From Chloroflexia bacterium (lineage in GTDB: Bacteria; Chloroflexota; Chloroflexia; Thermomicrobiales; JALYUS01), in NCBI GenBank assembly GCA_025928215.1, contig JAICJW010000073.1, positions 1 to 13,762 on the forward strand: a DNA stretch of 13,762 nt, read 5' to 3'. A model generated the notes under the pieces. The model did not search any database, was not told the origin of the DNA, and saw nothing but the letters and a program-made list of their open reading frames with translations. The position numbers and the translations under genes were made by a program. Positions 6,316 through 12,439 of the stretch are shown piece after piece (positions within the stretch are counted from its first letter, which is position 1; every line of letters begins with the position of its first letter).

Positions 6316-7716
6316 ATGAGGGGTCTTCGATTGCGCGGGCGCGCATCTCTTTTCTGTGCGCTTTTTGTTCTTTCCTTGAGCATGGTGAGCAGTGTTGGCG
6401 CGACGACGGGCGGGCCTGATCCATCGGTCAACCCCGTGACACCGACGACGGGTGGGGGATCACGCTTCGGCGTCGTGACGCATATTGCGACGCGTTACGG
6501 CATCTATGGGCAGCAAAGTGGTCCGATGGATATCGCAGCGGGGACTGGCGCGGGCTGGATCCGCGAGGAGATTCGCTGGGACTGGGTTGAACATCCACTC
6601 GGCAACTACGATTGGGGTTTCACGGATGAGATGGTCCAGGACGCGCGCGGCCGCAATCTGGAGATTCTCGGACTGCTCGGTTACAACAACTCTGCCCAGA
6701 CGGCAGGCACGGTAAATTTCACCATGCCGGATATCGGCCTCTGGAAGAAATATGTCGCGACTGTTGTCTCCCGATACAAGGGGCAAATCCATGCGTGGGA
6801 AGTCTGGAACGAGCCTGATGTGCCGTACTTCTGGAATGGCAGCGTCGCGGATTACATCACCTTGCTGCGTGAGACGTACGCCACGATCAAGGCGATTGAT
6901 CCCACCGCAACGGTGATGAACGGCGCGTGCTCGAACCTCGATCTCAACTGGTTCAACGATTTTCTCAATCAGGGCGGCGCGCAGTACACGGATGTCCTCG
7001 CCTTCCATCCCTATGCGATGAAGTCGAGCCTTGACAACGGCAACTATCAGCAATTGGATCTCGCGCACCTCAAAGATATTGAAGCGCGGACCGGTAAATC
7101 ATGGTGGTTCACGGAGATTGGCTGGTCGAGCGCGTCGAGCGGCCCGGATTATGGCGGCGGCGTTGGCTCCGAGCAGGCGCAGGCGAGCTACATGATCCGC
7201 CAATACGTGATGTCGCTCGATTACCAGGGTCTCGATGTGCAGCACATCTTCTGGTACAACTTCCATGACGACGGCACCGACCCAAATAATGTTGAGAACA
7301 ACTACGGCTTGATTAAGAACGACTGGAAGACCCCGAAGTTCTCCTACATCGCCTATCAGACCATGACGACGCATCTGAGCGGCGCGACCGCGCAGGGTAC
7401 GGTGAACTCCGGCGCCGGGATCGCCTATCGCTTCAATAAGGGCGGCGTCATTGTGGATGTCGTCTGGGGCGGTGGCCGTACCAATCTGCCCACCGTGGCG
7501 CAACACGCGCAGGCGTTCGATATGAGCGGCGCGTCGCTGCCCACCGAGGTCAGTGGCGGTCAGATTCACGTCACGATCGGCGGCGATCCGGTCTTCATCG
7601 AGCACACCGACTCGGCGATCATGCCGCCCGCGCCACCCGTGGTGACGAGCACTTTCACGCTCCCCTCGCAGCCGCAGGGCCAGAACCTCTCACCGGGCTT
7701 CATCGGCCAGAAGTAG
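6316..7716 (+). CDS. Secreted clan GH-A glycoside hydrolase (GH39/GH5-like)
   Basis: Predicted exported glycosidase of 466 residues. An N-terminal signal peptide is clear: basic start (MRGLRLRGR), hydrophobic core (SLFCALFVLSLSMVSSV) and a probable cut after VGA at residue 29. A (beta/alpha)8 barrel follows; WEVWNEPD carries the acid/base E166 after Asn, and WFTEIGWSS carries the nucleophile E267, the standard clan GH-A retaining pair. After about residue 355 a beta-rich domain and a Pro/Ser-rich tail follow. The family within GH-A and the substrate are not certain; GH39-like beta-xylosidases are the nearest pattern I see. The start is ATG 6316 with GGGGAG (6300-6305) ten bases upstream; GTG 6298, with AGGA five bases upstream, is a real alternative, and the frame stays open back to 6259. 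It is a single-gene unit ending at the hairpin 7737-7768, with no transporter or other carbohydrate gene nearby. Confidence 0.85.
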   Translation: MRGLRLRGRASLFCALFVLSLSMVSSVGATTGGPDPSVNPVTPTTGGGSRFGVVTHIATRYGIYGQQSGPMDIAAGTGAGWIREEIRWDWVEHPLGNYDWGFTDEMVQDARGRNLEILGLLGYNNSAQTAGTVNFTMPDIGLWKKYVATVVSRYKGQIHAWEVWNEPDVPYFWNGSVADYITLLRETYATIKAIDPTATVMNGACSNLDLNWFNDFLNQGGAQYTDVLAFHPYAMKSSLDNGNYQQLDLAHLKDIEARTGKSWWFTEIGWSSASSGPDYGGGVGSEQAQASYMIRQYVMSLDYQGLDVQHIFWYNFHDDGTDPNNVENNYGLIKNDWKTPKFSYIAYQTMTTHLSGATAQGTVNSGAGIAYRFNKGGVIVDVVWGGGRTNLPTVAQHAQAFDMSGASLPTEVSGGQIHVTIGGDPVFIEHTDSAIMPPAPPVVTSTFTLPSQPQGQNLSPGFIGQK

Positions 7717-7736
7717 CGGAGTTCGTCGCGGAGAAG

Positions 7737-7768
7737 AGCGGGAGAGGGCATTCGAACCCTCTCCCGCT
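7737..7768. terminator. Hairpin terminator between convergent genes
   Basis: A perfect 12-bp inverted repeat, AGCGGGAGAGGG (7737-7748) and CCCTCTCCCGCT (7757-7768), with an 8-base loop. It sits in the 58-base gap between the stops of the glycoside hydrolase (+) and the membrane protein (-), and could stop transcription from both sides. No clear U-tract follows on either strand, so it may act as a factor-assisted terminator or RNA-end stabiliser. Confidence 0.65.
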
Positions 7769-7774
7769 GTCGCA

Positions 7775-8425
7775 TTAATCGCCGGGTGGGGCAATCACAT
7801 CATCACCGGGCCACGTCAGCAGCCACGTCATTGCGCCGCAGGCCGCCGCGATGAGCGCCGCGAGCCAGAGCGGCAGGATGAGGAGCGTGCGTTGCACATG
7901 CAGTGTACGGAGGAGCGCGGTCGCGCCGAGACCGATCACCATGCCGAGCGCGAGCGAGACCCAGAGCCAGTGGGCCGGGCCGACGCGTTGCGGCAACCGG
8001 GCGGAACGCATCCCGCCGAGAACCACGCCAACGACGGCGGCCGCAAGCGTGACATCCAACCAGCCGATGCGAACCGGCGCGAAGTCACGGAAGACGAGCG
8101 CAAGGACGACCCGCATCCCGAGCAGCCCCGCAACGGCGCCCATCAGCGCGAGGACGCCGAAGAAGGTGCCAGAGGGCGGGCGCGGTGGCGCGAGCAGCAC
8201 GGCCAGCGCCTCGGCATGCGCCGCCGCGCCACCGTACGGGAAATGGGCAGTAATTGGCTGCCGATCCCCCTGCGCACGCGCACGCCGAACTTCGCGACCA
8301 ATCTCGCGTACGACCGCTGCGGCACGCTCTCGCGGAATGTCGTAGGCGCGCGCGAGCGTTAATTCGATTTCGTCGAGGTACGCCCGGTCATCGGCGGTCA
8401 GGAAACGCCGTTCGTGGATGTCCAT
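7775..8425 (-). CDS. Four-helix membrane protein with HAAS/DUF1700-like N-terminal domain
   Basis: Predicted 216-residue inner-membrane protein of unknown role. The first ~80 residues are soluble and helical (AYLDEIELTLARAYDIPRER, then EIGREVRRARAQG and HAEALAVLL), resembling the HAAS/DUF1700 pattern of three short helices that usually precedes membrane segments. Four hydrophobic segments follow, near 87-112, 119-138, 152-171 and 179-204, and the protein ends in an acidic/Pro tail. I chose the ATG at 8425 because GAGG lies six bases upstream in the message; the frame extends back to 8506, but those residues are unlike protein and run toward the divergent gene. HAAS proteins often neighbour a PadR-type regulator; none is present here. 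The resemblance was judged by eye and is moderate. Confidence 0.72.
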   Translation of the reverse strand: MDIHERRFLTADDRAYLDEIELTLARAYDIPRERAAAVVREIGREVRRARAQGDRQPITAHFPYGGAAAHAEALAVLLAPPRPPSGTFFGVLALMGAVAGLLGMRVVLALVFRDFAPVRIGWLDVTLAAAVVGVVLGGMRSARLPQRVGPAHWLWVSLALGMVIGLGATALLRTLHVQRTLLILPLWLAALIAAACGAMTWLLTWPGDDVIAPPGD

Positions 8426-8526
8426 CGTCGTCCTCGTTCCCGTGTCGCGCTCTATGATAGCGAACCGGAGGGCATGCCGCGACGGATGCCATTGCCGCAA
8501 TGCCAATGGATCGGTACCATGACGCC

Positions 8527-9681
8527 ATGACGATGCCGGACCCGACCGACGGACATCCTGATCTCATCGCGGTGATTCGCACCGCCATTGCCGATGCGGG
8601 CGGGCACATTCCCTTCGCGCGCTATATGGCGCTCGCGCTCGCGCACCCCGTTTATGGGTATTACGCGAGCGGTCGCGGCGCGCCCGGTCGGGAAGGGGCG
8701 GATTTCCTCACCGCGCCAGAGACATCGCCATATTTCGGGCGCTGCCTCGCCGTGCAGATTGCGGAGTGCTGGCACCTCCTCGGCGCACCGCCCTCCTTCA
8801 CCGTCTGGGAGCACGGCGCGGGTACGGGGACGCTCGCCCGCACCCTGCTCGATGCACTTCGGGAAACCGAACCGGCCGCATACGCCGCGATGAAATACTG
8901 GTTGGACGATGTCTCCGCCGTTTCTCTCATGCATGCCCGATCGGCGGTCGCGCCCCACGCGGAGCATGCCGCATGGGGCGCGCCGCCAACCGGCATCGTC
9001 GGCGTGGTGCTCGCGAATGAATTCATAGATGCCCTTCCCGTGCATCGCATCCGGGTCGAACACGGCGCGCTGGAGGAGGCATTCGTCGTCTGGGATCAAG
9101 AACGCTCCGGGTTCGCGGAGGAATGGGGCACGCCGTCCACGCCGGCACTCACGACGATGCTCGCCGAAGGCATTACCCTCGATGAAGGTCAGATCGCGGA
9201 GATCTGCCTCGCCCTCATGCCGTGGATGACCGATGTCGCCCAACGGCTCGACAAGGGATATGTGATCGTTATTGACTACGGTGATGTCGCGCCCGCCCTT
9301 TTTCGTCCCGGTCGCTTCCCTGAAGGTTCGCTGATGTGCTATGAGCGCCATACGACGAACCGCGCGCCCTATCAGCAGGTCGGCGCGCAGGACATGACGG
9401 CGCATGTGGATTTCACCGCGCTCGGAGACGCCGCGATCCGGGCGGGCATAACGCCGCTCGGCCTCACGACGCAGGCAGCATTTCTCGCCTCACTTGGCCT
9501 CGGCGAAATGCTCTATGCGGCCACCCAACAGGCAACTGATGCCGTACGATACATTGCCGAGCGTAATGCCGTTGTTCGCCTGATCGAACCGAGCGCGATG
9601 GGCCGGAACCGTGTTCTCGTGCTGGGGAAGAATGTGCCGGGGGAGCCGCGTCCGCGCGGCCTGACCGAATCGCCAATCTGA
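8527..9681 (+). CDS. SAM-dependent methyltransferase, MidA/NDUFAF7 family
   Basis: Predicted 384-residue class I methyltransferase of the MidA/NDUFAF7 group (PF02636, formerly DUF185). Mitochondrial members methylate an arginine of a complex I subunit; the bacterial target is generally unknown. The family start block is plain: IPFARYMALALAHPVYGYY (28-46) and DFLTAPETSPYFG (59-71). The SAM loop is EHGAGTGTLA (95-104), followed by ANEFIDALPVHR (163-174), IVIDYG (247-252) and HVDFTALG (293-300). Length is normal. The start is uncertain: in-frame ATGs lie at 8500, 8506, 8527 and 8533, and none has a good ribosome binding site; I chose 8527 because the conserved block begins soon after it. The zinc-ribbon gene follows 13 bases after the stop, so the two are probably co-transcribed. 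No complex I gene is visible here. Confidence 0.9.
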   Translation: MTMPDPTDGHPDLIAVIRTAIADAGGHIPFARYMALALAHPVYGYYASGRGAPGREGADFLTAPETSPYFGRCLAVQIAECWHLLGAPPSFTVWEHGAGTGTLARTLLDALRETEPAAYAAMKYWLDDVSAVSLMHARSAVAPHAEHAAWGAPPTGIVGVVLANEFIDALPVHRIRVEHGALEEAFVVWDQERSGFAEEWGTPSTPALTTMLAEGITLDEGQIAEICLALMPWMTDVAQRLDKGYVIVIDYGDVAPALFRPGRFPEGSLMCYERHTTNRAPYQQVGAQDMTAHVDFTALGDAAIRAGITPLGLTTQAAFLASLGLGEMLYAATQQATDAVRYIAERNAVVRLIEPSAMGRNRVLVLGKNVPGEPRPRGLTESPI

Positions 9682-9694
9682 TTGGAGCGCCACG

Positions 9695-9961
9695 ATGCCG
9701 GAGGAGACCTTCACTGCGCCCCACGATGCCCGCTGCCCCAAATGCAAGGGGACGATGGCCGTGGCCAATCTGCGCGATGCCGAGCGGGTGGATTTGATTC
9801 GTGCCGAAAGCGCGCTCGACCGCGCTACACCGCACGCGCGCCGCTCGTACAAGCGCATCGAGGGGACAACGGTCTTCGCCCTCGTCTGCACGACGTGCGG
9901 TTTCATCGAATGGTATGCGCGCGATCCCAAAGTCTTCCGCTGGCAGCCAACCGGCCGCTAA
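9695..9961 (+). CDS. Zinc-ribbon miniprotein
   Basis: Predicted 88-residue protein with two CxxC knuckles, CPKC (C14, C17) and CTTC (C65, C68), about 47 residues apart, which together should bind one zinc ion. The middle segment (22-55) is charged and likely helical. The CTTCGFIEWY ending is typical of small 'nucleic-acid-binding' zinc-ribbon proteins, but no function can be assigned. The ATG at 9695 has GGAG (9684-9687) seven bases upstream, just after the methyltransferase stop at 9679-9681, so it is probably the second gene of that unit. Its TAA (9959-9961) overlaps the stop of the convergent creatininase-family gene by three bases (shared span 9958-9961). A second open frame here (9682-9966) lacks the cysteine pattern and is a shadow. 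Confidence 0.83.
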   Translation: MPEETFTAPHDARCPKCKGTMAVANLRDAERVDLIRAESALDRATPHARRSYKRIEGTTVFALVCTTCGFIEWYARDPKVFRWQPTGR

Positions 9962-10722
9962 GGTGAAGGAGATTGCGCCAGCCGCTCGCGTAGCGCGGTG
10001 ACGTAGAGATGCGCCAGCGCGTCAAAGAGGATTTCGCCTTCCGCGGCGGTCGCTATCGCGGGGTCGCCGAAGTAGCCGAGCGTCGCGCCCGCCTCCGCGA
10101 AAGTCTTCGCCCCCGCCCGGAGTTTTCCCGGTAGATCAATCCAGACGGGTGGCAACCGTTGTCGCTCCGATTCACGCACCTCACCGGGCGCTTCAACGAG
10201 CATCAAGGCCGTCTCGTACGCTCCCGCGTGGCGCGCCCCCCGGCGGAATTCCTCGGAGAGCAGCGCCGACCAGCGCGCCTCGCGCAAGTCCGGGAAGGTG
10301 GCGCGCATTCGCCCGTCGGTCGCTGTTTCTGCCGCCGCGATACCGGCGTTGAGTGCGTCGGCGTGCGCCGGTTCGAGATGGCTATTGACGATGACCGCGG
10401 CGGTGCAGCCATAGCGATCCAATCCGATCAATACATCACGCACGACCGCAGTCATCGTCTCGACAGCAACCGGCATCGTACCCGCGAACGAGGTGCCGAC
10501 GAATGAGACGCCATAGGCAAGCGGCGGCAGGACGAGCGCGGGCAACCCCTCGGACACGAGCAGCGCCGCCGCCCGATCCGCCGCGCCCACCGCGATATGG
10601 ACATCGGTATCGAGCGGCAGGTGCGGCCCATGCGCTTCGGTCGCGCCCGTTGGCAGGATCGCCACCGCACCGGCTGCGAATTGATCGCGTGCTTCCGGCC
10701 ATGTCAGTTCCGCCAGTCGCAT
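9958..10722 (-). CDS. Creatininase-family metal-dependent amidohydrolase
   Basis: Predicted 254-residue hydrolase of the creatininase family (PF02633), a group with two metal ions that includes creatinine amidohydrolase, the MftE peptidase of mycofactocin maturation and other amidohydrolases. The metal-site pattern is intact: TEAHGPHLPLDTD gives E29, H31 and D40; NSHLEP gives H115-x-E117, closer to creatininase NGHYEN than to the MftE-like NGHGGN; and HAGAYET gives E170. No mycofactocin or creatine genes are present, so the substrate is unknown. I chose the ATG at 10722, where MRLAELTW starts the family homology and AAAGGGG lies seven bases upstream. The frame is open to 11061, but that extension is antisense to ftsY and Ser/Arg-rich, hence spurious. 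The ribosome binding site lies in the 3' arm of a small hairpin (10730-10745). The gene overlaps the zinc-ribbon gene tail to tail. Confidence 0.87.
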   Translation of the reverse strand: MRLAELTWPEARDQFAAGAVAILPTGATEAHGPHLPLDTDVHIAVGAADRAAALLVSEGLPALVLPPLAYGVSFVGTSFAGTMPVAVETMTAVVRDVLIGLDRYGCTAAVIVNSHLEPAHADALNAGIAAAETATDGRMRATFPDLREARWSALLSEEFRRGARHAGAYETALMLVEAPGEVRESERQRLPPVWIDLPGKLRAGAKTFAEAGATLGYFGDPAIATAAEGEILFDALAHLYVTALRERLAQSPSP

Positions 10723-10729
10723 TGCCGTT

Positions 10730-10745
10730 CCCCTTTCCGAAGGGG
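10730..10745 (-). promoter_or_regulatory. Hairpin covering the creatininase-family ribosome binding site
   Basis: In the minus-strand message, CCCCTT (10745-10740) can pair with AAGGGG (10735-10730) across a CGGA loop. The 3' arm is the Shine-Dalgarno sequence, seven bases before the ATG at 10722. This 6-bp stem could lower translation initiation. Confidence 0.35.
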
Positions 10746-10762
10746 CCGGGGGTTCGGTTCCC

Positions 10763-10791
10763 CTGCCAGCCTCTCGCCAGTATGCGACAAT
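10763..10791 (+). promoter_or_regulatory. Possible ftsY promoter
   Basis: CTGCCA (10763-10768) and GACAAT (10786-10791) lie 17 bases apart, each 4 of 6 to consensus, in the 127-base gap between the divergent creatininase-family gene and ftsY. The leader would be about 50 bases. Weak; several other -10-like words overlap it. Confidence 0.28.
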
Positions 10792-10849
10792 ATGCCGCGC
10801 GGTGCGAATGGAACGCCGCGCCAGTATGGACGATAAGGAGTGCAGCACC

Positions 10850-11827
10850 GTGATTTTTCGCCGCTTGTTTGGGCGCACGCAACAAGAAGAACAAACGAAG
10901 GTCGAGCAGGCCGTCGCGAAGACGCGACGATCCAATCTGTTTGGATCGCTCTTCGACCGCTCGACGATTGACGAAGAACTGTATGAAGACGTTGAGACCG
11001 CGCTGATCGGCTCCGATGTCGGCGTCGAGACGACCGATGTACTCATCAACGATCTGCGCAATCATGTCCGGCAGCAGGGCATCCACGATCCGAAGCAGGC
11101 GAAGGAGCATCTGAAAGCGGCGATGGTCTATCTGCTCGAAGATACGAAGCGCGAGCGGACGGTGAAGGTCTTTCAGCGCGGCGTGCCGTGGGTAATTATG
11201 GTCGTCGGCGTCAACGGCGCGGGCAAGACGACGACGATCGGCAAACTCGCGTACCTTCATAAGAGCGCCGGGCGCAAGGTGATGATCGGCGCGGGCGACA
11301 CCTTCCGCGCCGCCGCGATCGAGCAGTTGCAGACATGGAGCGCGGAACGCCTCGGCGGCGTCCCGGTGATCGCCACCAAACAGGGCGGCGACCCCGGCGC
11401 GCTCGTCTTCGACGCGATGGCGGCAGCGCACAACCGCGAGATGGATATTCTCATCGTGGATACCGCCGGCCGGCTCGAAAACAAAGAGCCGCTGATGCGC
11501 GAACTGGACAAGATGCGCGGCATCATGAAAAAGACCGTCCCCGACGCCCCGCAGGAGACGCTGCTCGTCATTGACGCCAACACCGGGCAGAATGGTCTCC
11601 ATCAGGCGCGCGTTTTCACCGACCGCGTGGATGTGACGGAGATTGCGCTGGCGAAACTGGACGGCACCGCGAAGGGCGGCATCGCCTTTGCCATCGTCCG
11701 CGCCCTCGGCATCCCAATCTCGTACGTCGGCGTCGGCGAGCAGGCAGACGACCTGATCGAGTTCGATGCCACCCGCTTCGTGGCTGCCCTCTTTGGCGAT
11801 GACGAATACGGCACGCGCGGGTCGTGA
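10850..11827 (+). CDS. ftsY: Signal recognition particle receptor FtsY
   Basis: Membrane-associated GTPase that docks the SRP-ribosome complex at the translocon. The 325 residues comprise a short N-terminal stretch and the N and G domains; the long acidic A domain of E. coli FtsY is absent, as in many bacteria. Motifs in order are GVNGAGKTT (G1, 120-128), DTFRAAA (150-156), DTAGR (204-208), AKLDGTAKGG (268-277, G4 with Ala in place of the usual Thr) and GVGE (294-297). The amphipathic opening VIFRRLFGR may bind lipid. The GTG at 10850 has AAGGAG (10835-10840) nine bases upstream; upstream in-frame ATGs to 10802 give residues unlike the family. The gene stands alone between divergent and convergent neighbours, and its partner ffh begins about 600 bases downstream with its own promoter. 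Confidence 0.96.
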   Translation: MIFRRLFGRTQQEEQTKVEQAVAKTRRSNLFGSLFDRSTIDEELYEDVETALIGSDVGVETTDVLINDLRNHVRQQGIHDPKQAKEHLKAAMVYLLEDTKRERTVKVFQRGVPWVIMVVGVNGAGKTTTIGKLAYLHKSAGRKVMIGAGDTFRAAAIEQLQTWSAERLGGVPVIATKQGGDPGALVFDAMAAAHNREMDILIVDTAGRLENKEPLMRELDKMRGIMKKTVPDAPQETLLVIDANTGQNGLHQARVFTDRVDVTEIALAKLDGTAKGGIAFAIVRALGIPISYVGVGEQADDLIEFDATRFVAALFGDDEYGTRGS

Positions 11828-11836
11828 GACTGAATA

Positions 11837-11923
11837 AACCTCATCCCCCTGCCCCTCGCCATCGTCATGGAGCATCGTGGCTTGCGGGATGCATACGGCG
11901 GGCGATCAAGCGGGAATGAGGTT
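11837..11923. repeat. Nested inverted-repeat element between ftsY and the ABM-like gene
   Basis: Outer arms AACCTCATCCCC (11837-11848) and GGGAATGAGGTT (11912-11923) pair at 11 of 12 positions. Nested inside are TCGCC/GGCGA (11856-11860 with 11901-11905) and GCATC/GATGC (11872-11876 with 11888-11892). It fills most of the 115-base gap between convergent stops. It could be a bidirectional terminator, a dispersed intergenic repeat or a small mobile-element remnant; the sequence does not decide. Confidence 0.5.
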
Positions 11924-11942
11924 GCCCCTTCCGACGGCTGTC

Positions 11943-12233
11943 TCATGGGTGCGCGAAGATCACCTCGCCGTCGTGCCACTCCGCGTCGTCCACCATCAGC
12001 TCACGCAGCCGCCGGTACGACACATCCGTCGCCGGGCTCTCCGCGTTCCGCCGGTATGCCTCCTCACTCGCGAACACGACCGTCATGAAAAGCTCGTCGG
12101 GGTCGCTATCTGACCGGTACAGGTACTCCGCCACCCGACCAGGAAACCCCTGTGCGTCAATCTCACGCCAGAGCGCCAGGAATTGTTCGCCCATCCCCGG
12201 CTTGAGGACGATCCGCGCCACTGTCCCGTACAT
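11943..12233 (-). CDS. ABM-like dimeric alpha/beta-barrel protein
   Basis: Predicted 96-residue cytosolic protein of the antibiotic biosynthesis monooxygenase (ABM)/dimeric alpha-beta barrel fold. The opening MYGTVARIVLKPGMGEQFLALWREI, the central strand ELFMTVVFASEEAYRRNAESPATDVSYRRL and the closing strand are typical, with beta-alpha-beta repeats. Family members range from cofactor-free monooxygenases to heme-handling and plain ligand-binding proteins, so the activity cannot be named. The ATG at 12233 has GGAGG about seven bases upstream in the message; the stop is TGA at 11945-11943. It is a single gene on the minus strand between ftsY and ffh, with no enzyme of a secondary-metabolite pathway nearby. 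I am sure it is coding and fairly sure of the fold. Confidence 0.82.
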   Translation of the reverse strand: MYGTVARIVLKPGMGEQFLALWREIDAQGFPGRVAEYLYRSDSDPDELFMTVVFASEEAYRRNAESPATDVSYRRLRELMVDDAEWHDGEVIFAHP

Positions 12234-12356
12234 CGTTCACCCTCCGTATCCCGACCTGCCGTCACGTCAGCTGCATGTGCGATGAGCGCCAAGCGTATGC
12301 GGCTGCCAGCGTCAATGCAAGGATACCGGGCCCGGCTCCGTTCAGGGTCCGGGGGT

Positions 12357-12385
12357 TAGGCATCCCCAACGGATCGGAGTACAAT
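12357..12385 (+). promoter_or_regulatory. ffh promoter
   Basis: TAGGCA (12357-12362) and TACAAT (12380-12385) are separated by 17 bases, 4 of 6 and 5 of 6 to consensus. The predicted start is near 12392, about 48 bases before the ffh ATG. The -35 box lies in a possible GGGG/CCCC stem. Confidence 0.45.
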
Positions 12386-12388
12386 ACG

Positions 12389-12411
12389 CGGGCGACGGTC
12401 GCCGTCGCCCG
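12389..12411 (+). promoter_or_regulatory. GC-rich hairpin at the 5' end of the ffh message
   Basis: A perfect 10-bp inverted repeat, CGGGCGACGG and CCGTCGCCCG, around a TCG loop, followed by TTTGCGCGG. It begins within a few bases of the transcript start predicted from the TACAAT box. It may protect the 5' end or act as an attenuator; if transcription begins further upstream, it could instead be a terminator. Confidence 0.45.
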
Positions 12412-12439
12412 TTTGCGCGGAAAGGGGAAACATTCACCG

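Larger units (their letters stand above)
12234..12439. other. Intergenic region between the ABM-like gene and ffh
   Basis: The 206 bases between divergent starts hold no credible gene. They contain the palindrome CCGGGCCCGG (12327-12336) and a possible stem in which TCCGTT (12337-12342) and GGGG (12352-12355) pair with CCCC (12364-12367) and AACGGA (12368-12373). The ffh promoter and a leader hairpin follow. No SRP RNA signature is present. I see no convincing promoter for the ABM-like gene. Confidence 0.5.

Noticed and set aside
8453..8458. TATGAT as a -10 box for the MidA-like methyltransferase
   Set aside because: The -10 match is good, but no acceptable -35 sequence lies 16-18 bases upstream.
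10723..11061. N-terminal extension of the creatininase-family frame
   Set aside because: The added 113 residues are antisense to ftsY and unlike the family; a good ribosome binding site precedes the ATG at 10722.
10436..11875. Open frame of 479 codons on the minus strand
   Set aside because: It is antisense to ftsY, which carries all SRP GTPase motifs; the antisense product is His/Asp/Arg-rich and featureless.
12327..12336. CCGGGCCCGG palindrome as an operator
   Set aside because: A 10-base GC palindrome is expected by chance in DNA of this composition, and no regulator gene is nearby.
12320..12420. SRP RNA (4.5S) gene upstream of ffh
   Set aside because: A short AGGGTCCGG-like word drew attention, but the conserved GGAAGGAAGCAG loop and its closing helix are absent.
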